Part shown: positions 39,832 to 50,840 of the stretch, piece by piece
Layout of the letters: each line of letters begins with the position of its first letter
Numbering within the stretch: position 1 is the stretch's first letter
Origin: Microbacteriaceae bacterium
GTDB taxonomy: Bacteria > Actinomycetota > Actinomycetes > Actinomycetales > Microbacteriaceae
Assembly (NCBI GenBank): GCA_027491295.1
Contig: JAIXWK010000003.1
Location: 1 to 64,000, forward strand
Length of the DNA: 64,000 bases
Reading direction: 5' to 3'
Notes under the pieces: model-generated
What the model was told of the DNA's origin: nothing
Databases searched by the model: none
The model's input: the letters and a program-made list of their open reading frames with translations, nothing else
Translations under genes and position numbers: made by a program

Positions 39832-41227
39832 TCTTCTGGCTCAGAGATTTGGTCTTTCCCGAAGCGGTGACGATGTTGAGATCAGCTCAGTTGCTCTAGC
39901 CTCCAATTTGTGTCGACCAGGCTCGCTGTTTATTGCAACCCAGGGGCTAAAGCATCACGGTCTAGATTTTTTGGATCAGGCAATTGCCAATGGAGCCGTT
40001 GCAGTTTTTTCGGATAGGGAAGTATCCGGGATTCCAAGCCTTGTCGACTCGGATCCGAAGTCAATTGCCGGTGAGATCTCAGACCTGGTTTACGGAACCT
40101 CTGCCTCAGGGATGACGCTATTCGGTGTCACCGGAACCAACGGCAAGACCTCTGTCACGAACTACCTGCACCAGGTTTTGTTGGGCCTAGGAAAACCTGC
40201 CGGAATGAGTGCTTCCACCAGTCGAATCGTGGGTACCACCGAGCTGCCGGCCGCTCTTACCTCACCTGAGGTGACCGAATTGCACGATCTATTGGCACAG
40301 ATGCGCGCATCTGGTGCGCTCCACGCGGCCATTGAGGTATCAGCACAAGCGCTTATACGACACCGAGTAGACGGTGTGTTATTCGACGTGGTCGGCTTTA
40401 GTAACCTCTCACGCGATCACTTAGATGACTTTTCAACCATGGAGCAATACCTAGCCGCAAAAGCAGCGCTCTTCACCAAGAAATACGCCAAGAAAGGCGT
40501 TGTTTTAGTCGAGGACGAGCATGCTCGCAAGCTTTTTGACACCGCAGAAATCCCTGTGGTTGGTATTGGCGAGGGATTGCAATACAGATATCGCTACCAG
40601 GCTGATCAGCTAAGAATTTTAGGCAAGCACGAGCTCAGTGTCCACTTTTCGCAAGGGGGACTGATGGCCAAGAACTTGGTGCTTGCACTGGTGATGCTTT
40701 TGGAGGCCGGATTTAGCCCAACTGAGCTTGAGGCAGCGGTTAGTGTCAGCGAGCTCTATGTTCCAGGGCGGTTGGAACTGGTTTCTGAATCCAAGCCACA
40801 TGTATATGTCGACTATGCCCACACGCCTGCCGGGGTAGAGAGCGCCGTTGTGGAGATAAAAAAGCGTTATCCAACCCTCACCTTGGTGCTAGGTGCGTCA
40901 GGTAATCGGGACAAGGGCAAGCGCAGCGAAATGGGAATAGCAGGATCAAACGCCGATCTTTTGATCATCACCGATCAGCACCCGAGAGACGAAGACCCCG
41001 CGACTATTAGACACGCCCTTATCACCGCGGCCGCAACCAACATGGATGCGGGAAGAATCTTGGAGATTCCAGACCCAGCGCAAGCAATTAAGCGAGCAGT
41101 TTTAGAAACAGCTGAGGATTCCGCCGTGCTTTGGTGCGGTCCAGGGCACCTAACCTATCGAGAAATTGCCGGTCAGAAGGTTCCATTTGACGCGCGGAGA
41201 ATCGCAAGAGAGTCGGTTGAGTCATGA
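39809..41227 (+). CDS. murE: UDP-MurNAc-dipeptide ligase MurE (atypical specificity motif)
   Basis: A 472-aa ATP-dependent Mur ligase adding the third amino acid of the stem peptide. P-loop GVTGTNGKTSVTNYL, NLSRDHLDDFSTMEQYLAAKAALF and VYVDYAHTPAGVESAV are present. The specificity loop, normally DNPR for meso-diaminopimelate enzymes, reads QHPR (TDQHPRDEDP), and the usual EVSSHAL reads EVSAQAL. B-type peptidoglycans of Microbacteriaceae carry other residues at position 3 (for example lysine, ornithine, diaminobutyrate or homoserine), which would fit an altered pocket. GTG 39809 with AGGAT upstream was chosen; it overlaps ftsI by 23 nt. Confidence 0.92.
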   Translation: MKSNLATSLLAQRFGLSRSGDDVEISSVALASNLCRPGSLFIATQGLKHHGLDFLDQAIANGAVAVFSDREVSGIPSLVDSDPKSIAGEISDLVYGTSASGMTLFGVTGTNGKTSVTNYLHQVLLGLGKPAGMSASTSRIVGTTELPAALTSPEVTELHDLLAQMRASGALHAAIEVSAQALIRHRVDGVLFDVVGFSNLSRDHLDDFSTMEQYLAAKAALFTKKYAKKGVVLVEDEHARKLFDTAEIPVVGIGEGLQYRYRYQADQLRILGKHELSVHFSQGGLMAKNLVLALVMLLEAGFSPTELEAAVSVSELYVPGRLELVSESKPHVYVDYAHTPAGVESAVVEIKKRYPTLTLVLGASGNRDKGKRSEMGIAGSNADLLIITDQHPRDEDPATIRHALITAAATNMDAGRILEIPDPAQAIKRAVLETAEDSAVLWCGPGHLTYREIAGQKVPFDARRIARESVES

Positions 41228-42615
41228 TTGCACTGACCCTCGCCGAGATTGCTTCCGCGATCAATGGAAAAGTAGTTCAAGGTGACGAGAATCTTGTGGT
41301 TCAAGGTGGAGCGGACACCGATTCAAGGACGCTAGAGCCCGGCGGAATCTTCTTCGCCAAGCTTGGAGAGCACGAGGATGGCCACCGCTACCTGGAGCAG
41401 GTCGCTGAGGTTGCCGCTCTTGCAGTGGTTTCCAGTCCAAACCCCTCGGTAAAAATCGCTCAGATACAGGTTGTGGACACGGTTGTCGCACTAACCGATT
41501 TGGCCAAGTACGTGCTGGCTCGAGTTCGGGCCGCTGGACAGCTTCAGGTCGTGGGAATCACAGGATCTAATGGCAAGACTTCCACCAAGAACATGCTCCG
41601 CGAGATTCTCTCTAGGGTTGGCGAAACGGTAGCTCCGAGAGATTCATTCAATAACGAGGTCGGACTTCCTCTCACCGTCTTGAAACTCCAAGCCACCACT
41701 AAATACCTAGTTTTGGAGCTCGGTGCAGCTGGTATCGGTTCAATCAAAGCCCTAGCCAGCTGGTGCCTGCCGGATATCGGTGTCGAGCTCAAAGTGGGTC
41801 TTGCTCACGCCGGTGTGTTTGGTGGAATCGAGGTCACCGCGCAAATCAAGCGCGAGATGATGCCTTTTATTCAACGCGTTGCGATCCTGAACGAAGACGA
41901 CCCGGTCGTACGAGCCTTCGAGCCAAACCAAGGGGTCAAGCGCGTCGGATTTGGCTTTGCTAGAGAGGCCGATTTCGAAATCAAGTCCGCAGAGCTTAGC
42001 CTTGGCGGTACCAAACTTGCGATCTCTTACCCAGATGGACAAGTTTGTGAACTGACCCTGAAAATGCTGGGGGAGCACCAGGCGATGAACGTTTCCGCTG
42101 CGCTGGCGGTTGCCCAGGAGCTCGGTGTTCCAAGAGAGATTGCCGTCGAAGCGGTATCTGAGATGGAGATGGCAGAGCGCTGGCGCATGCAGCTGATTCG
42201 GCGTCATGACGGAGTATTCGTCATCAACGATGCCTACAACGCATCTCCGGATTCCATGAGGGCAGCTTTGCAAACCATGGCTACTTTGGGTCGCCAAGGT
42301 CACCGAACCATCGCGGTTCTAGGACACATGGCGGAACTTGGTGAGTATTCCGTGCAGGAGCACGATCAGCTAGGTCGGTTGGTGGTGAGATACAACATCG
42401 ATCAGCTCTATGTGGTGGGTCAAGAGGCGAAGTTGATTCACTTGGGGGCTATGCAAGAGGGCAGCTGGGATGGCGAGTCTGTGTTTTGCGAGACAATCAG
42501 CGCGGCTTTTGATGCTATTCATGACAAGCTATCACCTGGCGATATTGTCTTGGTGAAATCCAGCAACATCGCGGGTTTGAGATTCTTAGGCGACGAGTTG
42601 GCGGGTGTGAAGTGA
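41224..42615 (+). CDS. murF: UDP-MurNAc-tripeptide D-Ala-D-Ala ligase MurF
   Basis: A 463-aa Mur ligase that adds D-Ala-D-Ala. The P-loop [19 protein letters not shown] lies near residue 110, preceded by a MurF-type N-terminal domain and followed by [12 protein letters not shown] and [20 protein letters not shown] overlap with murE and GTGA overlap with mraY point to one operon. Confidence 0.96.
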   Translation: MIALTLAEIASAINGKVVQGDENLVVQGGADTDSRTLEPGGIFFAKLGEHEDGHRYLEQVAEVAALAVVSSPNPSVKIAQIQVVDTVVALTDLAKYVLARVRAAGQLQVVGITGSNGKTSTKNMLREILSRVGETVAPRDSFNNEVGLPLTVLKLQATTKYLVLELGAAGIGSIKALASWCLPDIGVELKVGLAHAGVFGGIEVTAQIKREMMPFIQRVAILNEDDPVVRAFEPNQGVKRVGFGFAREADFEIKSAELSLGGTKLAISYPDGQVCELTLKMLGEHQAMNVSAALAVAQELGVPREIAVEAVSEMEMAERWRMQLIRRHDGVFVINDAYNASPDSMRAALQTMATLGRQGHRTIAVLGHMAELGEYSVQEHDQLGRLVVRYNIDQLYVVGQEAKLIHLGAMQEGSWDGESVFCETISAAFDAIHDKLSPGDIVLVKSSNIAGLRFLGDELAGVK

Positions 42616-43715
42616 GAGCCTTACTTGCATCAGGCGGCATCGCGCTATTTATTTCGCTTTTCGCTACCCCAGGATTTATTTGGCTTTTTAGGAACCTGCA
42701 GTGGGGTCAGTTCATTCGCGATGACGGTCCGAAGACTCACCACACCAAGCGCGGCACTCCAACTATGGGTGGCATCGTCATCCTCTTGGCCGCAACCATT
42801 GGCTACTTTGTCGCAAAGCTCATAAACGGTGAATCACCATCGGCATCTGCCCTGCTTGTGATCCTGATGATGCTGGGACTTGGACTGGTTGGCTTTATAG
42901 ATGACCTACTCAAGGTTCGCAATCAACGCAGCTTAGGCCTTACCGGATGGGCAAAGATCGCAGGCCAAGTTGCAGTTGCAATCGTCTTTGCGGTTCTCGC
43001 GCTTGGTTTCCCGGATGAAGACGGCTTGACGCCGGCATCAACCGCAATCTCTCTATTTAGAGACCTACCGATTGACCTGTTTATCTGGGGCTCGGTTATC
43101 GGTATGGGGCTGTTTGTCGCCTGGATTACACTTTTGGTTACCAGCGCCTCCAACGGTGTGAACATCGCAGACGGGTTGGATGGACTGGCATCGGGATCCG
43201 CAATCATGGCCATAGGCGCTTACGTGATCATCGGTTTTTGGCAGTTCAACCAAAGCTGTGCGACGGTTGTCGAGAATTTTGCATCCTGCTATAACGTGCG
43301 TGACCCGCTTGACCTGGCGGTAATTGCGGCCGCAATTGTTGGCGCTTGCGTTGGCTTTTTGTGGTGGAACACCTCACCAGCGCAGATCTTTATGGGCGAT
43401 GTCGGGTCGCTTGGTCTAGGTGGTGCGCTAGCCGCGCTAGCAATCCTTTCCCGCACCGAGTTGCTACTTATTCTGATTGGTGGAATCTTCGTTATCGTCA
43501 CCGGTTCGGTAGTGATTCAGCGAGTGTTCTTCAAGATCACCAAGTGGCGAACCGGAACCGGCAAGCGTGTCTTTTTGATGTCACCGCTGCACCACCACTT
43601 TGAACTCAAGGGTTGGGCTGAGATCACCATCGTTGTTCGCTTCTGGATCATTGCATCGCTGTGTGTGATTAGCGGCGTTGGCCTGTTCTACGTGGAGTGG
43701 ATCTACGGCATATGA
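42612..43715 (+). CDS. mraY: Phospho-MurNAc-pentapeptide transferase MraY
   Basis: A 367-aa polytopic membrane enzyme that forms lipid I. About ten helices. Catalytic and signature segments are [24 protein letters not shown], the [18 protein letters not shown] block and [12 protein letters not shown]. It uses the GTG start in the GTGA overlap with murF. Confidence 0.97.
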   Translation: MRALLASGGIALFISLFATPGFIWLFRNLQWGQFIRDDGPKTHHTKRGTPTMGGIVILLAATIGYFVAKLINGESPSASALLVILMMLGLGLVGFIDDLLKVRNQRSLGLTGWAKIAGQVAVAIVFAVLALGFPDEDGLTPASTAISLFRDLPIDLFIWGSVIGMGLFVAWITLLVTSASNGVNIADGLDGLASGSAIMAIGAYVIIGFWQFNQSCATVVENFASCYNVRDPLDLAVIAAAIVGACVGFLWWNTSPAQIFMGDVGSLGLGGALAALAILSRTELLLILIGGIFVIVTGSVVIQRVFFKITKWRTGTGKRVFLMSPLHHHFELKGWAEITIVVRFWIIASLCVISGVGLFYVEWIYGI

Positions 43716-45148
43716 TCCCGCAGCGCAGCTGGCACGACAATTGGGCTGGACTGCACGTTGCAGTCTTAGGTTTGGGTAAATCTGGATTCTCGGTAGCTGA
43801 CACGCTTTGCGAATTAGGCGCAGAGGTAACGGTTTTTGCGAATTCCGCGAGCCCCGAATACTCCGAACTTCTGGAGGTCATTGGTGCAAAGCTAGTGCTC
43901 TCTGATGCAGTTTCTGAGCTGAGCAAATTGGCAAAGATTGACTTTGCGGTTATCTCTCCAGGTTTTGCACCATCACACCCGGCAGTTGGTTGGCTTAGAG
44001 AAAACGATATCCAGGTCCTAACGGATATCGATCTGGCTTTGCGACTTAGGGACAAAACCGATCGGGTAGCCAAGTGGATCACTATCACCGGCACCAACGG
44101 CAAAACCACCACCACTGAGCTGGTAACCCACATCCTGCAAACTGCTGGACTTCGCGCAGTGGCATGTGGCAACATCGGAAATCCCATTTTGGATGCCATC
44201 AGAGACCCAGAAGGTTTTGACTACCTAGTTGTTGAGATTTCCAGCTTCCAGCTTCACTACTCCGGGCAACTAGACCCGGTGGCCAGCGCATTTTTGAACC
44301 TGGCACCAGATCACATCGACTGGCACGGCAGCGAGCAGGCCTACTTTGAAGCTAAGGCAAAGGTTTTTGAAGGAACAGAGATTGCAATTGTCTATAACGC
44401 CCAAGACTCAAAGACCCTGGCGGCTGCGGAAAACGCTGAAGTTGTTGAAGGCTGCCGAGCCGTGGCCTTCACAACCGGGATGCCAAGTGTCAGCGCGGTT
44501 GGCTTCGTAGAGGAATTCTTGGTTGACCGAGCCTTTATTGCAGACCGCTATTCGGCAGCACTGGAAATAGCTCAAGATTCAGACTTGGAAGCCATTGGTG
44601 TCCTAAGCGACCACCTGCGGGCCAATGTCGCCGCCGCCACGGCGTTGTCCAGAGCAGTGGATGTTGAGCCCAAAGTCATCAAACAAGCCATCGCGACCTT
44701 CAAACTTGCTCCGCATCGAATTCAAAAAGTACTCGAGCAGCAGGGCATTGTCTTTATTGACGATTCAAAGGCCACTAATGCTCACGCAGCTAATGCGTCG
44801 CTGGCAAGCTTTGATTCAATCGTGTGGATTGTTGGGGGCCTGCTCAAAGGCGTTGACCCGACTCCGCTTTTGATTGATCACGGCTCGAAGCTAAAGGCCG
44901 CCATTGTTATTGGTGCCGACACGGTTGAACTTGAGGCATTGTTTGCCAAACACCTTCCAAACTTGCCTTTGAGGGTGATTTCGGGCGAGCAAACCATGTC
45001 CCAGGCCGTTAGCTCCGCTATGGAGTTTGCAGGATCAGGCGACACGGTTTTGCTTGCCCCGGCAGCAGCTTCGATGGATCAATTTCAGGACTATGCAGAC
45101 CGCGGAAATCAGTTTCAGGCAGAGGTTAGAAGGCAGGTGAGTAAGTGA
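43712..45148 (+). CDS. murD: UDP-MurNAc-L-alanine:D-glutamate ligase MurD
   Basis: A 478-aa Mur ligase. N-terminal Rossmann-like [16 protein letters not shown]-loop [17 protein letters not shown] near residue 125, [10 protein letters not shown] and [15 protein letters not shown] 43712 gives the usual ATGA overlap with mraY; GTG 43697 would add five residues. It adds D-Glu, second residue of the stem. Confidence 0.96.
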   Translation: MIPQRSWHDNWAGLHVAVLGLGKSGFSVADTLCELGAEVTVFANSASPEYSELLEVIGAKLVLSDAVSELSKLAKIDFAVISPGFAPSHPAVGWLRENDIQVLTDIDLALRLRDKTDRVAKWITITGTNGKTTTTELVTHILQTAGLRAVACGNIGNPILDAIRDPEGFDYLVVEISSFQLHYSGQLDPVASAFLNLAPDHIDWHGSEQAYFEAKAKVFEGTEIAIVYNAQDSKTLAAAENAEVVEGCRAVAFTTGMPSVSAVGFVEEFLVDRAFIADRYSAALEIAQDSDLEAIGVLSDHLRANVAAATALSRAVDVEPKVIKQAIATFKLAPHRIQKVLEQQGIVFIDDSKATNAHAANASLASFDSIVWIVGGLLKGVDPTPLLIDHGSKLKAAIVIGADTVELEALFAKHLPNLPLRVISGEQTMSQAVSSAMEFAGSGDTVLLAPAAASMDQFQDYADRGNQFQAEVRRQVSK

Positions 45149-46293
45149 CAAATCTAAAAGAGATGTTGCAGCCCCGCCTTCACGCGCAGTCTAGGCAATT
45201 CTTTTGGCTCTTGGGGCTAACCCTCGCAACCGTTGCAATTGGTCTCACTATGGTGGCGAGTGCATCGGCTGTAGACGCATTCAAAGAGACTTCGAATGCA
45301 GCTTCAATCTTTCTAAAGCAGGGCGGCTTTGCCATTATTGGCCTGACCCTGATGCTGATTGTCTCGAATCTCTCGCTTGACTTCATGCGCAGATTTGCCA
45401 TGTTGGGACTTGCCATCACCATGGGCGCTCAGGCTGCAACCGTATTGTTTGGCCAAGAGATCAATGGAAACCGTAACTGGCTATCTTTTGGTGCCATCGG
45501 AGTGCAGCCGTCGGAGTTTCTCAAGCTCGGTTTGATTGTTGCGCTGTCTTTGCAGCTTTCACAACTGACCGGATTCTGGGATGAGGATTTGCCAACCTGG
45601 AAGCGGGTGTGGTTCTTCTCCGCGGTCGGTGTCGGCATGGTGTCGGTGCTAAGTAAGGACTTGGGTTCGGGCATCATCATGGTGGTCTTGCTGATGGGTC
45701 TCTACCTAATTGCCGGTATCAAGATGTCCTATTGGTATTCCATCATCGCGTTTGGCTCGGCACTGGCGTTTTTCCTGGTTTCCAGTTCGCCCTCTCGAAG
45801 AGTGCGCTTTGACGCCTGGATGAACCCGGCAGCCGCTGACCCAATGGGCGTGAATTGGCAATTTGAAAAGGGCACCTGGGCCCTTGCCTCCGGCGGCATT
45901 TTTGGCACAGGCCTTGGTCGCTCCAAGCTGAAATGGAGCTGGATCCCTGAGGTTGAAAACGACTTCATCTTCGCAATCATCGGCGAAGAGCTTGGGCTAA
46001 TCGGAGCGCTGCTGGTGGTTGCGCTGTTCTTGGCGCTCGGTCTGGTGATGTTCCAAATCGCTAGGCAGCAAACCGACCCCTTCAACCGCAACCTGGTGGT
46101 GGGAGTGATGTTTTGGATTGTGATTCAGGCATTTATCAACATGGGTGTTGTGGTTGGACTGTTTCCGGTTCTCGGTGTTACCTTGCCGCTGGTTTCTGCC
46201 GGTGGCTCTTCGCTGATTGCATCACTTATGGCCATTGGCGTGGTGCTGGCAGTAGAGCGTGATCGAACGGCGAATCTAGGGCGCAGAAGGTGA
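45145..46293 (+). CDS. ftsW: Septal peptidoglycan polymerase FtsW
   Basis: A 382-aa SEDS-family glycosyltransferase with about ten transmembrane helices. Signature stretches are NGNRNWLSFGAIGVQPSEF, the KDLGSG loop, the ENDFIFAIIGEELGLIGA region with functional Glu, and PLVSAGGSS. It pairs with FtsI. GTGA overlaps on both sides. Confidence 0.95.
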   Translation: MTNLKEMLQPRLHAQSRQFFWLLGLTLATVAIGLTMVASASAVDAFKETSNAASIFLKQGGFAIIGLTLMLIVSNLSLDFMRRFAMLGLAITMGAQAATVLFGQEINGNRNWLSFGAIGVQPSEFLKLGLIVALSLQLSQLTGFWDEDLPTWKRVWFFSAVGVGMVSVLSKDLGSGIIMVVLLMGLYLIAGIKMSYWYSIIAFGSALAFFLVSSSPSRRVRFDAWMNPAAADPMGVNWQFEKGTWALASGGIFGTGLGRSKLKWSWIPEVENDFIFAIIGEELGLIGALLVVALFLALGLVMFQIARQQTDPFNRNLVVGVMFWIVIQAFINMGVVVGLFPVLGVTLPLVSAGGSSLIASLMAIGVVLAVERDRTANLGRRR

Positions 46294-47369
46294 CCAAGTT
46301 CTTATTGGCCGGTGGCGGAACTGCCGGCCACGTAAACCCGATGTTGGCGCTGGCTCAGTCGTTGAGGGCTTTAGATCACGAGGTGCTGGCCCTTGGCACC
46401 AAAGAGGGGTTGGAGTCTCGCCTTGTTCCACAGCGCGGGTTTGAGCTACTAACGATTGCCAGGCTGCCATTTCCTCGCAAGCCCTCGCTCTATGCCTTGG
46501 CATTCCCGTTCCGATTTGCCGCGGCTGTTTTTGCGATTCTCAAGATGATCAAGGCGCACAAGATTGAGGCAGTGGTTGGGTTTGGTGGCTACGCATCCGC
46601 TCCCGCTTACCTCGCTGCCTTTATCGCGAGAAAACCGCTGGTGATCCATGAGGCAAACGCCCTGGCGGGTATTGCCAATCGCCTGGGTGCAAAATTCACC
46701 AAAAGCATCGCGGTGGCTTTTCCAAACAGTGATCTATCGCCAGCTGCCATCACGGGCATGCCGCTTCGCCCGGAAATTGTTGATTCTGTGTCTGGCTACG
46801 ACAAAGAGCAGGCACGAATCGAATTGGGTCTGAATCCCTTTATGATAACGCTTTTGGTCACCGGAGGGTCTTTAGGAGCTAAGAGCATCAACGAGGCAAT
46901 CATCGAGACCCGCAGCGTGCTAAATGCCGCAGGGATTCAAATCCTGCACATCGTGGGGGACAGGGCCAATCTCGCTGAGGTCTCAGAACCGGGTTATCGC
47001 CGGATGGCTTACTGCGACCGAATGGATGCTGCAATCGCAGCATCGGATTTGGCGGTATCGCGGGCTGGAAGCTCAACGGTCAGTGAGTTTGCTGCCTGTG
47101 GACTTCCGGCGATTTACATTCCATACCCGGTGGGTAACGGAGAGCAAAGATTCAACGCAGCAACCATTGTTGAAGCAGGCGGTGGCAAATTGGTTTCAGA
47201 TAGTGAGTTCACAGCTAAGTACATAAGCTCCGAATTAATCCCACTGGTCAGCCACAGTTCGAGCATCAGAAAGATGTCTCAGGCGGCAAAGTCAGTGGGA
47301 ATTCCCGACGCAACCGAGCGGCTACGCGATCTTGTGCTTGCGGCAGTGAATACTAAGACCCGTGATTAA
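46290..47369 (+). CDS. murG: UDP-GlcNAc:lipid I N-acetylglucosaminyltransferase MurG
   Basis: A 359-aa GT28 enzyme that converts lipid I to lipid II at the inner membrane face. G-loops are [14 protein letters not shown] at the N-terminus, [15 protein letters not shown] and [14 protein letters not shown]. The C-domain has [26 protein letters not shown] start in overlap with ftsW. Confidence 0.96.
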   Translation: MTKFLLAGGGTAGHVNPMLALAQSLRALDHEVLALGTKEGLESRLVPQRGFELLTIARLPFPRKPSLYALAFPFRFAAAVFAILKMIKAHKIEAVVGFGGYASAPAYLAAFIARKPLVIHEANALAGIANRLGAKFTKSIAVAFPNSDLSPAAITGMPLRPEIVDSVSGYDKEQARIELGLNPFMITLLVTGGSLGAKSINEAIIETRSVLNAAGIQILHIVGDRANLAEVSEPGYRRMAYCDRMDAAIAASDLAVSRAGSSTVSEFAACGLPAIYIPYPVGNGEQRFNAATIVEAGGGKLVSDSEFTAKYISSELIPLVSHSSSIRKMSQAAKSVGIPDATERLRDLVLAAVNTKTRD

Positions 47370-48750
47370 GCCCGACTTCTCCCAGCCCATTCCTGACGAT
47401 TTAGGTACCGTGCACTTTATTGGTATCGGGGGTTCTGGAATGTCGGGCATCGCCCGCCTCACCTTGGGAATGGGGCACAAGGTTACCGGCTCTGACCTCA
47501 GGGATTCTTCGAACGTCAAGGCACTGCAAGCACTAGGCGCCGTAATTCACATCGGTCACGCCGCCGAAAACCTTGGTGACCCTGACACTGTGGTTGTCAC
47601 AAGTGCACTTTGGCCGACTAACCCTGAGTACGTCCTGGCTCAGGAGCGCGGAATACCAATCCTGCACCGCTCAGCACTTTTGGCGCACCTGGCATCAAAG
47701 GGCAAGCTCATCGCGGTAGCGGGAGCTCACGGAAAGACCACTTCGACCGGGATGGTGGTTACTGCCCTCAGCCGCCTCGGTGCTGACCCCAGCTTTGTGA
47801 ACGGCGGTGTGATCCAGGAGTACGGAGCCTCAGCGGGATCTGGCAAGGGCGAACACTTTGTCATAGAAGCAGACGAGTCCGACAGTTCATTCCTGCACTA
47901 CAAGACCGAAGTCGCACTAATCACCAACGTTGATCCAGATCACCTGGACCACTTTGGCTCACTCGATGCCTTCGAAGGTGAATTCGCAAAGTTTGCCGAT
48001 GCCGCGGGTTCCCTAGTCGCCATTTCAAGTGATGACCCGGGTGCGGTGCGAGTAACTAAGCGCTTGAAACACAAGAACATAATCACCTTTGGAACCGCCA
48101 GCGATGCCTCGGTGCAGGTAAGAAACGTCGCTGCGCTAAGTGGAAACGTCTCGTTTGAACTCGGCTTTGGCCCCAAGAGCATTCAGGTTCAATTGCAGGT
48201 TCCAGGCCATCACAATGCGCTCAATGCTGCTGGTGCGGTGGCGGTCTTGGTTGGACTTGGCTTTGATTTTGAGGAATCGGCGAAGGCTGTTGCGCACTTC
48301 TCCGGCACCGAGCGCCGCTTCGAGCTGCACGGGGAGCGCCGCGGGGTGAAGGTCTACGACGACTACGCTCACCACCCCACCGAGGTTGCCGCCGCATTGA
48401 GCGCGGCTAGAGCGGTAGTGGGTTCGGGCAAGTTGATCACGGTTTTTCAACCGCATCTTTTTTCTAGAACTCGCATTTTCCAGTCCGAGTTCGCACAAGC
48501 ATTAGCGCTGAGTGACCAGGTGGTTTGCCTGGATATCTATGCGGCCAGGGAAGACCCGGAACCAGGGGTCACCGGGGCACTAATTGCAGATCGCTTCGCA
48601 GATCAAGCCCGGATGCACTACGTGCCTGTGTGGGACGACGTGCCCGCCGTTGCCGCCAGCCTTGCCCAAAGCGGGGATTTCATAATCACGATGGGCTGTG
48701 GTGACATCTACCGCATGGTACCTGAGCTGCTAAGTGCCCTGGAGGCTTAG
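47362..48750 (+). CDS. murC: UDP-N-acetylmuramate-amino acid ligase MurC
   Basis: A 462-aa Mur ligase adding the first residue (L-Ala, or Gly in B-type walls). [16 protein letters not shown] at the N-terminus, P-loop [18 protein letters not shown] near residue 118, [10 protein letters not shown] and [15 protein letters not shown]. Which amino acid it prefers cannot be read from these motifs. It overlaps murG by 8 nt and is directly followed by ftsQ. Confidence 0.95.
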   Translation: MIKPDFSQPIPDDLGTVHFIGIGGSGMSGIARLTLGMGHKVTGSDLRDSSNVKALQALGAVIHIGHAAENLGDPDTVVVTSALWPTNPEYVLAQERGIPILHRSALLAHLASKGKLIAVAGAHGKTTSTGMVVTALSRLGADPSFVNGGVIQEYGASAGSGKGEHFVIEADESDSSFLHYKTEVALITNVDPDHLDHFGSLDAFEGEFAKFADAAGSLVAISSDDPGAVRVTKRLKHKNIITFGTASDASVQVRNVAALSGNVSFELGFGPKSIQVQLQVPGHHNALNAAGAVAVLVGLGFDFEESAKAVAHFSGTERRFELHGERRGVKVYDDYAHHPTEVAAALSAARAVVGSGKLITVFQPHLFSRTRIFQSEFAQALALSDQVVCLDIYAAREDPEPGVTGALIADRFADQARMHYVPVWDDVPAVAASLAQSGDFIITMGCGDIYRMVPELLSALEA

Positions 48751-49530
48751 TTGAAGAAACCAGAGCGCGAACTTGTCGGCCGTGAAATAAAGCGCGTTAG
48801 ACAAAGCGCTAAGCCCGCGAAGACTAAAGCTCCCCGTAGCTCTGGATTTCGAATTCTCGGTAGGACCTTGTTTATTGCGGGACCAATCGCCCTGGTGATT
48901 CTGGTGGTAGCCACTTTCTTCACACCGATGCTGGCCGTAGAGCAAATCAAAGTCAGCGGCAATGATCGAATTCAAGCCAGCAAGGTAATGGGAGCTCTGG
49001 AGGGACTGGTTGGAAAGCCCCTGACAACCATCTCCCAGGACAGTGTTGCCGACCTGTTGGCGGATTTTGCCCTGATCGAAACCTTCACGCTACAGGCGGA
49101 GCCGCCTCACACATTGACCGTGAAGATTCGCGAGCGCCAGCCGATTGTGATTTTGGTGCGAGGCGGGAAGAACTACCTCTATGACGCTGCTGGGGTTCGC
49201 ATCGATGTGGCTGGTGCCAAAGATAAGTACCCGTTTTTCCGCTTCACCGCTGACCCTTTGAAGGACAAGAAGTATAAAACCGCTATGGAGGTCTTGCTTT
49301 CACTTCCGGTTGGCACCTACAAGAAGGTTTTCTCAATTCAGGTTTCCGAGCAGTTAACCTCAGATTTGATTTTGCGAAAGAGCGATACCCGCGTGATTTG
49401 GGGAAACGCCAAGCAGGGGCTGCTCAAAGCGGAGGTCTTGAACTCGCTTATGAAGACCGGTGTAAAACCCGGCGTCACCATCGATGTCTCATCTCCCAAA
49501 GCCCCCGTGGTTACTTACCAAGACTATTGA
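48751..49530 (+). CDS. ftsQ: Cell division protein FtsQ (DivIB)
   Basis: A 259-aa bitopic protein. A basic cytoplasmic N-terminus (1-32) is followed by one transmembrane helix (about 33-57) and a POTRA domain (VEQIKVSGNDRIQASKVMGAL, about 65-135) ahead of the beta domain. It links early and late division proteins. The TTG start follows the murC stop and has GGAGG nearby. Confidence 0.92.
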   Translation: MKKPERELVGREIKRVRQSAKPAKTKAPRSSGFRILGRTLFIAGPIALVILVVATFFTPMLAVEQIKVSGNDRIQASKVMGALEGLVGKPLTTISQDSVADLLADFALIETFTLQAEPPHTLTVKIRERQPIVILVRGGKNYLYDAAGVRIDVAGAKDKYPFFRFTADPLKDKKYKTAMEVLLSLPVGTYKKVFSIQVSEQLTSDLILRKSDTRVIWGNAKQGLLKAEVLNSLMKTGVKPGVTIDVSSPKAPVVTYQDY

Positions 49531-49621
49531 TTCAACTCATTTGCGACACGCCCGAGGCCCTCGAGCGAATAGGGCTGGTCGGGGCCTAACTTCTTGGCGC
49601 AAACTGAATTCTTCTCAAAGG

Positions 49622-49645
49622 GTTAAGCCTCAGCCTTAACTTGAG
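49622..49645 (+). promoter_or_regulatory. Inverted repeat and MerR-type half-sites in the ftsZ leader
   Basis: GTTAAG and CTTAAC are separated by 7 nt (49622-49640). Overlapping them, CCTCA and CTTGAG form a CTCA-N9-TGAG arrangement resembling MerR-family operators. It lies 22 nt before the ftsZ start. FtsR activates ftsZ in Corynebacterium, so this is a candidate FtsR site. Confidence 0.35.
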
Positions 49646-49667
49646 AGTTTTCACAAGGAGGAACATC

Positions 49668-50840
49668 GTGGCTCAGACCCCGAACTATCAGGCAGTCATC
49701 AAGGTCGTTGGAGTTGGTGGCGGCGGTGTGAATGCGCTAAACCGCATGATCCAGTCTGGACTACGTGGAGTTGAGTTTGTAGCGGTGAACACCGACGCAC
49801 AGGCCCTGCTAATGAGCGATGCCGATGTCAAGTTGGACATTGGTCGCGACATCACCCGTGGCCTTGGAGCAGGAGCCGACCCAGAGGTAGGTCGTCGCGC
49901 CGCTGAGGAGCACGAGAACGAGATTGAGTCAGCGCTGAAGGGTGCAGACATGGTATTCGTAACCGCCGGCGAGGGTGGCGGCACCGGAACCGGAGCAGCT
50001 CCGGTGGTAGCAAGAATTGCAAAGCGCCTAGGTGCTTTGACCGTGGGTGTGGTAACCCGCCCGTTCAACTTTGAGGGTAAGCGCCGTGCCGTGCAGGCCG
50101 ATGAGGGTATCCGCGAACTTCGCACCGAGGTTGACACCCTAATCGTGGTTCCAAACCAGCGTCTACTTGAGATGTCAAACAAGAAGATTTCCGCCATCGA
50201 AGCCTTCATCACCGCCGACGACGTGCTTCGTGCCGGTGTGCAGGGCATTAGCGACCTGATCGTTATCCCAGGACTTATCAACCTTGACTTCAACGACGTG
50301 AAGTCCGTTATGCAGGGTGCCGGAAGTGCCCTTATGGGCATCGGTACCGCCAAGGGTGAAGACCGTGCGGTCCGTGCAGCAGAGATTGCCGTTTCTTCAC
50401 CACTTCTTGAGGCAACCATCGAGGGTGCTCACGGAGTACTGCTTTTGGTTCAGGGTGCTTCAGACCTAGGGCTGCACGAAATCGACGACGCAGCTCGTTT
50501 GGTTCAGGAAGCAGTTCACCCAGAAGCCAACATCATCTTCGGTGCAACCATTGAGGACACCTTGGGTGACGAGGTCCGCATCACCGTTATCGCCGCTGGC
50601 TTTGATGGCGGCGAGCCGACCTACCGCAAGTTCGAGGCGCCAGCCGCCGTTGTTCTTCCAGTCGAGCAGGCTGTTGCGGCCCCAGCAGTTGAGGATTACG
50701 CAGTTGCCGAGGCGGCCCAGGAGCTTCCAACCAGCGAGCAGTTGATTCAGAGCGAGACCTTGGTTCCCGCCCACAGTGCGGCTCCTAACTCCAACGGTCA
50801 GTTCGGTGACGATTTGGATCTTCCTGAATTCTTCCGTTGA
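49668..50840 (+). CDS. ftsZ: Cell division GTPase FtsZ
   Basis: A 390-aa tubulin homolog. [14 protein letters not shown] at the N-terminus, the GTP signature [10 protein letters not shown], the T7 loop with [11 protein letters not shown], a variable linker of about 60 residues and the conserved C-terminal peptide [10 protein letters not shown] that binds SepF and other partners. GTG 49668 has the strongest Shine-Dalgarno in the window (AAGGAGG, 6-nt spacing); TTG 49641 is upstream of it and rejected. No ftsA is present, as in all Actinobacteria. Confidence 0.97.
   Translation: MAQTPNYQAVIKVVGVGGGGVNALNRMIQSGLRGVEFVAVNTDAQALLMSDADVKLDIGRDITRGLGAGADPEVGRRAAEEHENEIESALKGADMVFVTAGEGGGTGTGAAPVVARIAKRLGALTVGVVTRPFNFEGKRRAVQADEGIRELRTEVDTLIVVPNQRLLEMSNKKISAIEAFITADDVLRAGVQGISDLIVIPGLINLDFNDVKSVMQGAGSALMGIGTAKGEDRAVRAAEIAVSSPLLEATIEGAHGVLLLVQGASDLGLHEIDDAARLVQEAVHPEANIIFGATIEDTLGDEVRITVIAAGFDGGEPTYRKFEAPAAVVLPVEQAVAAPAVEDYAVAEAAQELPTSEQLIQSETLVPAHSAAPNSNGQFGDDLDLPEFFR

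Noticed and set aside
49555-49587. AGGCCC/GGGCCT hairpin after ftsQ as a terminator
   Set aside because: The stem is only 6 bp with a loop of about 21 nt and no T-tract follows.
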